Source: an uncultured Aquimarina sp. (GTDB taxonomy: Bacteria > Bacteroidota > Bacteroidia > Flavobacteriales > Flavobacteriaceae). From it: a stretch of 64,000 nt of DNA. Shown here piece by piece: positions 53,174 through 63,059 of the stretch. Within the stretch, counting starts at the first letter, position 1. Each line of letters opens with the position of its first letter. The notes under the pieces were generated by a model, which saw nothing but the letters and a program-made list of their open reading frames with translations, did not search any database and was not told the DNA's origin. The stretch spans positions 868,001-932,000 of the forward strand of contig NZ_CANMED010000001.1 of assembly GCF_947496855.1 (NCBI RefSeq). The letters are read 5' to 3'. The position numbers and the translations under genes were made by a program.

Positions 53174-53719
53174 CTATTTATCAGAATTAAACATATCATA
53201 CTCTATAAGCCATTGACCTTTTTCTTTTTTCCATAGAATCACATAAGATCCTTCAAAAATGTGCTCTTCTTTTGAATCTAAATATCCTAGCATATGACAT
53301 CTTTGAAATGCGACATCCATTTTTCCAAAAAACTGTAATTCATCTTGAAAAAATTGAACCCTATCTACTGATTTTACACTTAGAGAAAATTCTTTTTCAA
53401 TTTGGGTTCTACCGGTTTTTGGTTTGACTCCTGGTTTCATAAAAACGGCACCTGTGCTCGTATATTCTTCCGAAATTCCTTTTGGATCTTTATTCCTCCA
53501 TTTTGATTCGAAACGACGATCTGCCTTATCAATAAGTTTTGCTTCTTTTAGAAGGTCTTTTTCGGTAATATTTTCATTTCCGAAATAACTAACTACAGAA
53601 TCTTTGTATTTAATCTTAGCTTGAGTTGATTTCGCTATTACCAAAAATGATGATGATAAGGTTAAGATAAAAATTCCGATAAAAAACGTCCAAGTTGGTT
53701 TTAGACTAACTGCTTTCAT
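53174..53719 (-). CDS. Exported NTF2/DUF4440-like protein
   Basis: A 181-residue protein with an N-terminal signal or anchor helix (TWTFFIGIFILTLSSSFLVIA) and an NTF2-like domain (EAKLIDKADRRFESKWRNKDPKGISEEYTSTGAVFM, ending EGSYVILWKKEKGQWLIEYDMFN). It acts outside the cytoplasm; function is unknown. It is upstream of, and on the same strand as, the carrier-protein operon, but with a 129-base gap, so co-transcription is uncertain. It is divergent from the Crp-type regulator. Confidence 0.72.
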   Translation of the reverse strand: MKAVSLKPTWTFFIGIFILTLSSSFLVIAKSTQAKIKYKDSVVSYFGNENITEKDLLKEAKLIDKADRRFESKWRNKDPKGISEEYTSTGAVFMKPGVKPKTGRTQIEKEFSLSVKSVDRVQFFQDELQFFGKMDVAFQRCHMLGYLDSKEEHIFEGSYVILWKKEKGQWLIEYDMFNSDK

Positions 53720-53963
53720 AACTGGTTTGAGTTTAAGAGTTAAAAATTAATATTTATAAGGTTCGAAATTATAACGGTATCATTTTCTTAGTTATAAACA
53801 TTCTAACACAAACTCTACTTTATTATCGTTATGAGTATTAACAAATGACATAATTACCATAAAAAAAATATGTATAAATGATAATCAAAAGTGATTGTAT
53901 ACGTTAAATCGATATTATTTTAACATTTCATAAAGATTTACTGTAAAAAATCAAAAAAAAAGA

Positions 53964-54614
53964 ATGTATATCAATTTATTAGATGGCCTCATAAAGGCTG
54001 ATCAATATAAGCAGAACCACTACACTCAAAAAGAAATTATAACCAATCCAGAATGTATATGTAACAAATTCTATATTATTAAAAATGGAGTAGTAAAAGT
54101 TAGTAGTCTTACAGAAAAAGGAGACGAAATAATCTTATTCGTACTAAGTAAAGGACAAGTTTTCGGTTCGAACCCCATCATAGAAAATTCTTATATCAAT
54201 TATTTCTGTGAATCACTTAATGAGGGAACGATATTATATGAATTTGATGTTCAGTATGTAAAAAAATTTATAACAGAAAATCATTCCAAGTATAAAGATA
54301 TACTAGCAGTTTTAGGAAACCAATATTACCATTTAGAACAAAGAATACGAACATTATGCGATAATAGTGCAGAACAACGATTAATAAATGTCCTATTGGA
54401 ATTCAAAGAAAAGTTTGAATCAATATCCGATAACGAAGAAAATATTATTATTGATATGCCGCTCAATCAAGAGGAAATTTCTAATTATATTAGAGTAACA
54501 AGAGTGACTATAAATAAAATAATTAATAAACTTAAAAAAGACCTCCTAATCGAATCAAATCAAGAAAAATTAATTTTAAAAAAAAGCTTTTTTGACTATC
54601 AGAAGGAATTTTAA
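53964..54614 (+). CDS. Crp/Fnr-family transcriptional regulator
   Basis: A 216-residue protein with an N-terminal cyclic-nucleotide-binding-type barrel (about 15-125; CNKFYIIKNGVVKVSSLTEKGDEIILFVLSKGQVFG) and a C-terminal winged HTH (about 150-210; PLNQEEISNYIRVTRVTINKIINKLKKD). It lacks the N-terminal cysteine cluster of Fnr. Whether it binds cAMP made by the class III cyclase in this window is unknown. It is divergent from the NTF2-like gene by 244 bases and convergent with the barrel gene. Confidence 0.9.
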   Translation: MYINLLDGLIKADQYKQNHYTQKEIITNPECICNKFYIIKNGVVKVSSLTEKGDEIILFVLSKGQVFGSNPIIENSYINYFCESLNEGTILYEFDVQYVKKFITENHSKYKDILAVLGNQYYHLEQRIRTLCDNSAEQRLINVLLEFKEKFESISDNEENIIIDMPLNQEEISNYIRVTRVTINKIINKLKKDLLIESNQEKLILKKSFFDYQKEF

Positions 54615-54624
54615 GAAATAGTAG

Positions 54625-55173
54625 TTATAATCTATAACCAACAGATAATTGAATATTGCGGTTTGTACCATCTATATTCACACCAGCTCCATCATCAAAA
54701 ACATTAGAAAACCCTAAAGCATAACGAAGATCTACAAAAAAGTTATCCGTAATATTAGCTCCAATTCCAATTACTCCAGCAAAATCAAACGTACCAAAAT
54801 CAGTATCACCGGATTGGTTATCTTCCCATTCCCATATCTTAAGTCCAACTTGTGGCCCTAATTGAACATTAAAAAGATCAGTGATATTATATTTAAACAT
54901 TACTGGTAATTGAAGGTAATTAACTCGTAAGTCTCTATCCTTATTTCCTTGTCCAGAATACTGAAATTCAGGTTGTAACCTTAACTTATCCGTTAACCTA
55001 TAGTCCGCAAAGAAACCTACCACAACACCTATTCTACTCTCATCCAAATCCCCTGTAATATCATCAGAACTTATAGAACTTAAATTTGCTCCTATCCTAA
55101 TTCCATATCTAGATTCCTGAGCATTAACGGTAATAATTGCGATTAAAAAAGTAAAAAGTAAAATTTTATTCAT
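54625..55173 (-). CDS. Outer-membrane beta-barrel (porin-like) protein
   Basis: A 182-residue protein with a signal peptide (cleavage near VNAQ) and about eight amphipathic strands: YGIRIGANLSSI, RIGVVVGFFADYRLTDKLRLQPEFQYSGQG, and a C-terminal strand QLSVGYRL. This matches the PF13568 type outer-membrane beta-barrel family common in Bacteroidota. It is probably an eight-strand barrel. It is separate from the downstream polyphosphate genes. Function is unknown. Confidence 0.85.
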   Translation of the reverse strand: MNKILLFTFLIAIITVNAQESRYGIRIGANLSSISSDDITGDLDESRIGVVVGFFADYRLTDKLRLQPEFQYSGQGNKDRDLRVNYLQLPVMFKYNITDLFNVQLGPQVGLKIWEWEDNQSGDTDFGTFDFAGVIGIGANITDNFFVDLRYALGFSNVFDDGAGVNIDGTNRNIQLSVGYRL

Positions 55174-55307
55174 AGCATAAGAATTTAATAATATTTGGTT
55201 ACAAGAACAATTTAAGACAAAAAAATGATTTTTTTAAATCTTTCAATTTTAATAGGTGAAATTTTTCTTGTAAATATTGATGAACAGATCAAAAAGACGA
55301 TGAAATA

Positions 55308-56207
55308 CTAGTCTTCATTTAATTTTTCACTATAAAGTGATTTTATAATTCCATCAGAAAGACCAATTTTAGGAACAAAAATTTCCTGAGCACCACTCCA
55401 TTTCATGGCTGATAAATATATCCTAGTGGCAGGTAAAATTACATCTGCTCTATCTTGATTCAGGTTTAACTCCCATATTCTCTCTTCATATGACAACGAA
55501 TTCAATAAATCATAATAAGAACTTAGATATAAAAATGAAAGAGGTTTGCCATTACTTTTTCCACTATTTTTAAAAATATTATTTATGTTCCCTCCAGATC
55601 CGATCAAAGATAACCTAGAATATCCTCTAGTCACATTTTCTATCCATTCTTCTACTTCTTTCCAAGTACTTTCGGAAACAACATTGTTTAACAACCTTAC
55701 TGTTCCTAATTTAAACGACCTGGAAGTAACCGTTTTACCATTATGATATAAAGTAAACTCAGTACTACCACCACCAACATCAACATATAGATAAGTTGCA
55801 TCAGAATTAATTAAATCATGAAGATCTGTCATCGCTATAATTGCTGCTTCATCAGTACCATCAATAATATCGATCTTTATTCCTGTTTTTTCTTTAATTA
55901 GATCGGCTACTTCTTTTCCGTTTTCTGCTTCTCGCATTGCAGATGTAGCGCAAGCTTTATATCTAATTACTTTATGCGTTTTCATCAAAAGATGGTATGC
56001 CTGCATAGCATCGATCATTCTGGTAATATTCTCTTCAGAAATTCTATTGGTCAAAAAAACATCCGCGCCTAATCGAATAGGTACACGAACTAAACTGGTT
56101 TTTTTAAACCGAGTAGTTTTTCCATTTTCTTCGTGGACACTACTGATCAGTAATCTAACTGCATTGGAGCCTATATCAATGGCTCCATATTTTTCTATAG
56201 TCAACAA
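55308..56207 (-). CDS. Ppx/GppA-family exopolyphosphatase
   Basis: A 299-residue actin-fold phosphatase. It opens YGAIDIGSNAVRLLI (phosphate 1 motif) and contains YLYVDVGGGSTEFTLY (phosphate 2 motif) and GSGGNINNIF. It hydrolyses terminal phosphates from polyphosphate or guanosine pentaphosphate. The short single-domain form without the C-terminal HD-like extension is usual in Bacteroidota. It starts 5 bases after the polyphosphate kinase stop, so synthesis and breakdown of polyphosphate are encoded together. Confidence 0.92.
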   Translation of the reverse strand: MLTIEKYGAIDIGSNAVRLLISSVHEENGKTTRFKKTSLVRVPIRLGADVFLTNRISEENITRMIDAMQAYHLLMKTHKVIRYKACATSAMREAENGKEVADLIKEKTGIKIDIIDGTDEAAIIAMTDLHDLINSDATYLYVDVGGGSTEFTLYHNGKTVTSRSFKLGTVRLLNNVVSESTWKEVEEWIENVTRGYSRLSLIGSGGNINNIFKNSGKSNGKPLSFLYLSSYYDLLNSLSYEERIWELNLNQDRADVILPATRIYLSAMKWSGAQEIFVPKIGLSDGIIKSLYSEKLNED

Positions 56208-56212
56208 AATAA

Positions 56213-58318
56213 TTAATTTCCTAGTTTTCTTAAATAATAGTCATATGTGGCTATCTGGGATCTCACTTTCACATTATCGTTTCGAATATACCCATTATCC
56301 TGATTCTCTGAAAGTTTTCGAGCCTTGACATTATCACTCCAACAAATTTCGAAAGTATCCATCAGCTCTTCTTTAATATCATCATCATATATAGGACACG
56401 TTATTTCTACCCTTCTATCTAAATTTCTTCTCATCCAATCTGCAGATGATATATATACTTTAGGGCTTCCTCCATTTTTAAAAATCAAAAGTCTTGGATG
56501 TTCTAAAAATTTATCTACGACACTTATTGCTCTAATATTTTCACTCATTCCAGGAATTCCTGGAATTAAACAGCATATTCCTCGAATAATCAAATCAATC
56601 TTTACTCCAGCTCTGCTAGCTTCGTATAATTTATCGATCATTGAGTAATCGCTAAGGCTATTCAATTTTAGTTTAATACCTGATGGCTTACCTTCATTAC
56701 TATTCTGTATTTCGGTATCTATTAGTTTTACTAAAGAACTTCTAGTATAATGTGGAGAAACCAACAAATGCTTATACCTACTTACCTTATAATTAATTTC
56801 AAAAAACTTAAATACTTTATTTGCTTCCTTTAGAATTGCTTCATTTGTTGTAAACAATGTATAATCAGTATATATTTTTGCGGTAGATTCGTTAAAGTTT
56901 CCAGTGCTTATAAACCCGTATCGCTTTAATTTTCCCTTTTCTTCTCTCTCAATTACACATGCTTTACAATGAACTTTTAACCCAGAAACTCCAAAAATAA
57001 GGTTTACACCTTCTCTTTGCATTTGTTCTGCATAACCAATATTTGCCTCTTCATCAAATCGCGCTTGAAGCTCAATTTGTACGGTCACATTCTTTCCATT
57101 TTTGGCAGCATTGATTAATGAACTCGCAATGTGAGATATGCTTGCTAATCGATAGATAGTTATTTTAATTGTTTTTACTTTTGGATCAATTGCTGATTCT
57201 CTCAAAAACTTCACCGTATAAGAAAAGGTGTGATAGGGTGTATACTGTAAATAATCTTTTTTTGCAATCTTATCTAATAAACTACCTTGTAAACTTAACC
57301 CTGGAATGGTTAACGGCAATAATGGCTGATATACCAATTCTTTTTTACCTAAGTCCGGGAAATTCACATAATCCCTGCGATTGTGATATCTACCACCAGG
57401 AATAATACTATCTGTATTATCCACACCCATTTTTTCCATTAAAAAATTAAGTGTATCCTTATCTATGGTTTTATCATATACAAATCTTACAGGTTCTCCA
57501 TCTCTTCTGGATTTTACACTACTCGAAATTTTTTGTATAAAACTCTTACTAAAATCGTTATCAAAATCTAACTGTGCATCTCTAGTAATTTTAATCATAT
57601 GTGCAGAAGCACTGATATAGTCAAAAATACTAAAGTTAATTTGCATACAGTACCTAATCAAGTCATCTAATATAATAATGTATTTTTTACCATCTTTTTC
57701 TGGCAACACTACAAAACGCTCTGTATTCTTAGGTATCTCGATTAAGGCGTAAATTTTTTCCTTCGTTTTTTGATGTAAGATTTTAGATATTGTCCCTTCT
57801 TTAGGCACACTTTCTTTTAGCACCAATTTCACAGCTAGATAAGCAACACTATCTTTAAGGTGTGGAAACTTATCTAGATCATTTAATATATAAGTAACTA
57901 ATGCAGGACTAACTTTATCTACAAAATATCTGCGTATGAAACTATCTTGCTCAGTAGTTACTTGATTTTCATTAATGATAAAAATGTCGTGCTCTTTTAA
58001 TCTTTCTCCAATAGTATTAATTGTTTTTAAACTTTCGGACTGTTGCTTAATTACAATTTTAGTAATCTGCTCCAACAATTCACTTGCTGTTTTTCCTTTA
58101 AGAACATTTTTACCATCACGACCTGCAAGGTCTATTCGCTTAATTGCGGCGTATCGTACCTTAAAAAATTCATCTAAATTATTAGAAAATATACCGATAA
58201 ACCGCAATCTTTCTAACAATGGCACACTATCATCAGATGCTTCTTGTAATACTCTAGCATTAAATTGCAGCCAGCTTAACTCTCTATTTATATACTTATT
58301 AACTTGATTTTCTTCCAT
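56213..58318 (-). CDS. ppk1: Polyphosphate kinase 1
   Basis: A 701-residue PPK1 with all four regions: the N-terminal domain opening YINRELSWLQFNARVLQEA, the head domain, and two PLD-like C-terminal catalytic domains. The autophosphorylated histidine is in the GLKVHCKACVIER segment (H-x-K), and a second conserved histidine is in LEHPRLLIF. It reversibly makes polyphosphate from ATP at the membrane. It lies 6 bases after the SixA-like gene and 5 bases before ppx, so it is a three-gene operon. Confidence 0.96.
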   Translation of the reverse strand: MEENQVNKYINRELSWLQFNARVLQEASDDSVPLLERLRFIGIFSNNLDEFFKVRYAAIKRIDLAGRDGKNVLKGKTASELLEQITKIVIKQQSESLKTINTIGERLKEHDIFIINENQVTTEQDSFIRRYFVDKVSPALVTYILNDLDKFPHLKDSVAYLAVKLVLKESVPKEGTISKILHQKTKEKIYALIEIPKNTERFVVLPEKDGKKYIIILDDLIRYCMQINFSIFDYISASAHMIKITRDAQLDFDNDFSKSFIQKISSSVKSRRDGEPVRFVYDKTIDKDTLNFLMEKMGVDNTDSIIPGGRYHNRRDYVNFPDLGKKELVYQPLLPLTIPGLSLQGSLLDKIAKKDYLQYTPYHTFSYTVKFLRESAIDPKVKTIKITIYRLASISHIASSLINAAKNGKNVTVQIELQARFDEEANIGYAEQMQREGVNLIFGVSGLKVHCKACVIEREEKGKLKRYGFISTGNFNESTAKIYTDYTLFTTNEAILKEANKVFKFFEINYKVSRYKHLLVSPHYTRSSLVKLIDTEIQNSNEGKPSGIKLKLNSLSDYSMIDKLYEASRAGVKIDLIIRGICCLIPGIPGMSENIRAISVVDKFLEHPRLLIFKNGGSPKVYISSADWMRRNLDRRVEITCPIYDDDIKEELMDTFEICWSDNVKARKLSENQDNGYIRNDNVKVRSQIATYDYYLRKLGN

Positions 58319-58324
58319 TTAACT

Positions 58325-58810
58325 TTACCTTAATTCCTTAGGAAATAGAGATAGTACGGTTTTTCCTACTTCTATATTTTTCCAATTATCGACACTAAAC
58401 TGAATACCTACAACTCCTGCAGTTGGCAAGTTATCTATTACTTTACTCCCATATAAATTTGCTATTGATGTAAATGCATGATTATGTCCGAAAATCATCA
58501 AAGTATCAATGTTTTTATCACAGCTTTTAATTACTTCTATAACCTGATGACCACTAAAATCATAAAGCTTTGACTCTAAACTGAATACCTTTTTATCAAT
58601 ATCAAGATTATCTAAAATAATTTTTGCGGTAGTTTTTGCCCTTTCTGCATCACTACTTAATACCTTATCTATAGTATTAACAAGGGTTTTTAGCTTTTTA
58701 CCAACTAAATCTGCGTCTTTTAACCCTCTTTTATTAAGTGGTCTTTCATGATCTTCCAAATCAAATTCCCAAGAAGATTTAGCATGTCTAATGATATATA
58801 AAGTTTTCAT
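58325..58810 (-). CDS. SixA-type histidine phosphatase
   Basis: A 161-residue branch of the histidine phosphatase superfamily. The R-H motif is in YIIRHAKSSWEF (His9), the partner Arg in VLSSDAERAKTTA, and the second His in MIFGHNHAFTS. E. coli SixA dephosphorylates histidine-phosphotransfer proteins; here the operon with PPK1 and PPX hints at a phosphate- or nucleotide-related substrate, but that is inference. It is the first gene of the operon. Confidence 0.9.
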   Translation of the reverse strand: MKTLYIIRHAKSSWEFDLEDHERPLNKRGLKDADLVGKKLKTLVNTIDKVLSSDAERAKTTAKIILDNLDIDKKVFSLESKLYDFSGHQVIEVIKSCDKNIDTLMIFGHNHAFTSIANLYGSKVIDNLPTAGVVGIQFSVDNWKNIEVGKTVLSLFPKELR

Positions 58811-59204
58811 ACTTCAGGATTATTTTAATCAAGATAAATTATATGTACGCAAGTTTAAGAATAAGCATTTACAATTCTAAGTATAATATCATAAAAAAAA
58901 GTTCTTTAATAATAAAAAATGTTTAATCAAAAAACATTTTTTATTAGCGTAATGGTATACACATCATATCCTAGATTATTTCGAAGAAAACCGCTAATTC
59001 AATGAAAATGAGTTAAATAATTAGATGCATTTAATCGATAAAACTATATTTTATATCGAAAAGAGTAGTTTTTACTTACATAATCAAATGTTAAAATTTA
59101 AATTTACCTACGGTTTCCCCTTAACATCAAAACAAGTACCCTTAGTAATTAAACACAATTTAAGAACAATATTTAAGTTAACAATAGGGATTAAATAAGG
59201 AAAA
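58811..59204. other. Intergenic region between divergent sixA and OmpA-family genes
   Basis: 394 bases with no gene. It contains an AT-rich perfect hairpin (58911-58924 with 58932-58945) and presumably both promoters. Confidence 0.5.
58911..58945. other. AT-rich perfect hairpin
   Basis: A 14-bp perfect stem with a 7-base loop in the middle of a divergent intergenic region. Its placement argues against a terminator for either neighbour; it may be a regulatory or relic structure. Confidence 0.5.
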
Positions 59205-61385
59205 GTGGAGAAAATTTGTAGACAAATAATAAATATTAAAAAGGTGAATTTAAGCCTTGTCATTGCTATATTATATTTTTCATTTAATATATATGGTCAG
59301 GTTGAAGTACCCCTTGAGAAAAGAACTGAGTTTACTATTAAAGGAGATTTTAAGTTCGTTTCTAATACTATTTTAGGAAAAGTAAGTAATGATGATGGTA
59401 CTGATGTTTTTAATCCTAATAAAAGTTATAACAGCGGTGGGTTAAACAATCAGTTTAGAATGGGCTTTATAGATATAGATAATGACCCTTCTACTTTTAA
59501 TTCTAGTAGTGCAGATCTAAACATTACTTCAGGTTGTGCTTCTATAAAACACGTAGGCTTGTATTGGACCGCTTCGTATGCGGATAAAAATCGAGAAAAT
59601 GATATTACTTCAATAAAAATTAAATACCCAGGTAACGAATCTTATACATCTATTACTGATGCAACCGTAATCCATGATTACTACAATGACTCTAAATCTC
59701 TGTTTAAACAATACTCTTGTTATAAAGACATTACGAATCAGGTAATGAATCTTGATAACCCAACAGGAACATATACCGTAGCAAATATTCCTGCTACAAC
59801 ATCAGAGGTTAACGATAATGCCACTCTCGGAAATGGTTTAGCAGGTGGTTGGACAATGGTTGTTATTTATGAAGATACATCTAAACCTCGCAAACGTTTT
59901 TATATATACGATGGTTTTGTAAACATTGATTCTAAGGCTAAACCTGTAGAGTTTTCTTTTGATAACTTCCAAACGATTCCGGAAGGCGCTGTGCATGGAA
60001 AAATTGGGGTAATATCTTATGAAGGTGACAAGGGAATACGAGGAGATCGTTTTCAGGTAATGTCTAATGAAACTAACAAGTACAAAGGTATTACAGACAA
60101 TACCAATCCTATGAACAATTTCTTTAACGCTAACATAACTGAAAACGGAAAGAATATTACGTCCAGAGTTCCTGCTAGTCAGAATACACTAGGATATGAT
60201 GCGGATCTATTTGATATTAAAAACCCAAGAAATAGTGTAATAGGCAATAATCAAACAAAATCAAGTTTTCGATTACTTACTGACAATGATGGATATTCTG
60301 TTATGGCAGTAGCTTTTAGCGTAGAAATATATGAACCGGCTATTCAAATTATAAAAAGATCTCGTTATACGGACAATAGTTTTGTCTTTCCTAATGATAT
60401 GGTTGCACCTGATCAGGATATAATTTACAGTCTTACTATTAATAATGATGGTAATGATGATGCTAAAAATACTATTATAAAAGATATTTTGCCGGAACAT
60501 GTAATATTTACAAAAGAGTCGGTTGTCCTTCCTTCTAAAAGAATAAAAGTATTATACGATAAAGCTTCTAGGGCGTTAAGTTTTTCGGTACCAAACAAAA
60601 TGGTAAGAATTGATAGCGAACCTTTTGAGATTAAGTATTCGATTAAAGTAAATACTAGTTGTGACCTATTAAATGAAACAGGAGAAATTACTATTGTAGA
60701 TCAGCCGGTTGTGGCAGAATTCAATGGCTCTTTTAATGAAACTAAGAAATATTCTAAAGGTTACAATTACATGAATAAATGTAATCTTCCAGATTATTAT
60801 CAACTTAAGTTAGCTGTTGATATAAGTGGATTAAATTGTCCTAATGCCAATACTAATTTTGTAGATAGAACAAAAGAACTGGATAAGAATCTTGTTGAAT
60901 TAAATACATCAAATAAATCAGAAAATACAGAAAGCACAGGAATCAACAATGATGATGTAGTTAAAACATCGCAAGACCCAAAATCTGGATTAACATCTAA
61001 TATAGAATTAAGCAAAACTCTAAATGACTTAATCAAATTAAACGAAATTTATTTTGAGTTTGACAAATGGGATATTACAGAAAGAGCGATCGTAGAGCTT
61101 GATAAAGTCGTATCATTAATGAAAGCGAAATATCCTGATATGATTATTAAAATAGAAACACACTCTGATAGTCGTGGAGATACAGATTATAATTTAGTAT
61201 TATCGCAAAAAAGAGCAGAGTCTATATTCAAATACCTGGTTAATCAAGATATCTCAGAAAACAGAATACTTTCTTATCGAGGTTTTGGAGAGACAAGGCC
61301 TGTAAATAACTGTCTTGATGGCCAGAATTGCGAAGAAGATGAATACCGAAAGAACAGAAGATCTAACTTTGTTATAATGGATTAA
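59205..61385 (+). CDS. Large OmpA-family outer-membrane protein
   Basis: A 726-residue protein starting at GTG. A signal peptide (VNLSLVIAILYFSFNIYG) is followed by about 330 residues of a beta-rich extracellular-type domain (WTASYADKNR, GGWTMVVIYEDTSKPRKRFYIYDGF). A DUF11-like repeat follows (about 390-500; DQDIIYSLTINNDGNDDAKNTIIKDILPE). The C-terminal OmpA peptidoglycan-binding domain (about 620-726; IYFEFDKWDI, IKIETHSDSRGDTDYN, RAESIFKYL) completes it. It probably tethers a surface module to the peptidoglycan. Related long OmpA/DUF11 proteins occur next to adhesins in flavobacteria, but none is seen here. Confidence 0.86.
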   Translation: MEKICRQIINIKKVNLSLVIAILYFSFNIYGQVEVPLEKRTEFTIKGDFKFVSNTILGKVSNDDGTDVFNPNKSYNSGGLNNQFRMGFIDIDNDPSTFNSSSADLNITSGCASIKHVGLYWTASYADKNRENDITSIKIKYPGNESYTSITDATVIHDYYNDSKSLFKQYSCYKDITNQVMNLDNPTGTYTVANIPATTSEVNDNATLGNGLAGGWTMVVIYEDTSKPRKRFYIYDGFVNIDSKAKPVEFSFDNFQTIPEGAVHGKIGVISYEGDKGIRGDRFQVMSNETNKYKGITDNTNPMNNFFNANITENGKNITSRVPASQNTLGYDADLFDIKNPRNSVIGNNQTKSSFRLLTDNDGYSVMAVAFSVEIYEPAIQIIKRSRYTDNSFVFPNDMVAPDQDIIYSLTINNDGNDDAKNTIIKDILPEHVIFTKESVVLPSKRIKVLYDKASRALSFSVPNKMVRIDSEPFEIKYSIKVNTSCDLLNETGEITIVDQPVVAEFNGSFNETKKYSKGYNYMNKCNLPDYYQLKLAVDISGLNCPNANTNFVDRTKELDKNLVELNTSNKSENTESTGINNDDVVKTSQDPKSGLTSNIELSKTLNDLIKLNEIYFEFDKWDITERAIVELDKVVSLMKAKYPDMIIKIETHSDSRGDTDYNLVLSQKRAESIFKYLVNQDISENRILSYRGFGETRPVNNCLDGQNCEEDEYRKNRRSNFVIMD

Positions 61386-61395
61386 TCTTTTTTAT

Positions 61396-62040
61396 CTAAG
61401 GCGATAATCTTTCTCTTTTCCAAGTATTTTTTCCAGCAGCATACCTAATTCTGTCATGTAGCCTATTCGGTCTACCTTGCCAAAATTCAAATTCAATAGG
61501 TTTTATACAGAAACCTCCCCAGAAATCAGGTTTTGGTATTTCTTTATTCTGATACTGTTTTTCTAATAATACCAGTTTTTCTTCTAAAACTTCTCGTGAT
61601 TCAACAATACTACTTTGATCAGATGCCCAAGCTCCTAATTGACTTCCTCGTGGACGAGATTCAAAATAATCAGTGCTTATTTCCTTAGAAACTTTATTTA
61701 CTTCTCCTTTGATTATAATCTGACGTTCTAAATTAGGCCAAAAAAAAGAAACACAAACCTTATTATCGTTAGCAATAGCTTTTCCTTTTTCAGACTCATA
61801 ATTCGTATAAAACACGAATCCGTTTTCATCAAAATGTTTTAACAATACTATTCTCGCCTTAGGAAAACCATCTAACCCAGAAGTTGTCAGCGTCATTGCA
61901 TTCGCTTCTTCTACTCCTCCTGCTTCTTCAACCTCTTTAAACCAATTGGAAAACAATTGCAAAGGAGATTTAGGTAACTCATTTTCTTCCAACGCTTTTT
62001 TATCATAAGATTTTCTATAATCCGTAAGGTCTCTATTCAT
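61396..62040 (-). CDS. pdxH: Pyridoxamine 5'-phosphate oxidase
   Basis: A 214-residue FMN enzyme that oxidises pyridoxamine or pyridoxine 5'-phosphate to PLP. It has the family motifs AMTLTTSGLDGFPKARIVLLK, GFVFYTNYESEKGKAIA, the VCVSFFWPNLERQI segment and the C-terminal signature FEFWQGRPNRLHDRI, with a final RLSP. Length is normal. It is the last gene of the minus-strand group rnz-pdxH. PLP from this enzyme supplies the several PLP enzymes in the window. Confidence 0.97.
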   Translation of the reverse strand: MNRDLTDYRKSYDKKALEENELPKSPLQLFSNWFKEVEEAGGVEEANAMTLTTSGLDGFPKARIVLLKHFDENGFVFYTNYESEKGKAIANDNKVCVSFFWPNLERQIIIKGEVNKVSKEISTDYFESRPRGSQLGAWASDQSSIVESREVLEEKLVLLEKQYQNKEIPKPDFWGGFCIKPIEFEFWQGRPNRLHDRIRYAAGKNTWKRERLSP

Positions 62041-62091
62041 CGTTATTTAATTAGTATTTTTCTTTAATCCGAAAATAGTGAATTCTTCTAT

Positions 62092-62997
62092 TTAGAATTC
62101 AAAAACTTTGCCGTCATCTCCAATTTCTACATTATCAAAGACTGTTAATGCCTCATCTTTAAATTGCTCAATATTACCATACCTTGTTGAATAATGTCCT
62201 AAAATCAAGTTTTTTACATTTGCTTTTTTTGCAATAGTTGCTGCTTCAATAGCAGTACTATGGCCAGTTTTCTGACATAAATGTTTGTGACTTTCTAGAA
62301 AGGTTGATTCGTGATACAAAGCGGTAACCCCATCAATTAAAGGTATTTTATACTCGTCATACCTAGTATCACTACAAAAAGCATAACTTTTAACAGGAAG
62401 CGGATCATCTGTTAATTCAGTATTAGGAATAATCCTTCCGTCTTCCAATATTGCATCTTTTCCTTTCTTAATCGACTTGTAATACACTTTATCTATCTCA
62501 TAATCATAAACTCTACTCATTAGTAGTTTTCGATCACCAGATTTTTCTTGAAATAAAAACCCATTACAGTAAATTCGATGTTGAAGTGGAATTGTACGAA
62601 CTACCACCTTTTCATCCTCAAATACTACTTCAGAATCTGGGTTACTAAGCTCATGAAAATGCAAAAGATAATCTGTCCAAGAATTAGAAAGTTTTAATTG
62701 TAATGTAATTGCTTCTTTAATTCCTTTTGGTCCATATATATGTAGTGGATTTTCTCTATTTAACATCCTAAACGTAGAAACTAAACCTACTAAACCAAAA
62801 AAGTGATCTCCGTGAAGGTGAGAAATAAAAATATGATTGATCCTAGAGAACTTCACCTTATTTCTTCTAAGTTCCACCTGAGTACCTTCTCCACAATCAA
62901 TAAGAAAAATATGATTGTTTATTTCTAACACCTGTGAAGTTGGGTTCGTAAACGTTCTGGGAGTTGCCGAATAGCAACCTAAAATTGTTACTTTCAA
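62092..62997 (-). CDS. rnz: Ribonuclease Z
   Basis: A 301-residue metallo-beta-lactamase-fold nuclease that trims the 3' ends of tRNA precursors. It begins KVTILGCYSATP, carries the zinc motif HLHGDHFFGL (H-x-H-x-D-H), further metal ligands in FCSDTRYDE and the late LILGHYSTRY. Length matches bacterial RNase Z. It is downstream of the thioredoxin gene and upstream of pdxH; the same order with pyrB is common in flavobacteria as far as I recall. Confidence 0.95.
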   Translation of the reverse strand: MKVTILGCYSATPRTFTNPTSQVLEINNHIFLIDCGEGTQVELRRNKVKFSRINHIFISHLHGDHFFGLVGLVSTFRMLNRENPLHIYGPKGIKEAITLQLKLSNSWTDYLLHFHELSNPDSEVVFEDEKVVVRTIPLQHRIYCNGFLFQEKSGDRKLLMSRVYDYEIDKVYYKSIKKGKDAILEDGRIIPNTELTDDPLPVKSYAFCSDTRYDEYKIPLIDGVTALYHESTFLESHKHLCQKTGHSTAIEAATIAKKANVKNLILGHYSTRYGNIEQFKDEALTVFDNVEIGDDGKVFEF

Positions 62998-63059
62998 TTG
63001 TCTTTACTTCTTAATTTTAAACTGTGTGAATATACTCTAATCTTATATATTAATCAATC

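Noticed and set aside
54165..54176. GGTTCGAACCCC, resembling a tRNA T-arm
   Set aside because: It lies inside the Crp/Fnr coding frame (encoding FGSNP), and no acceptor or anticodon arms surround it.
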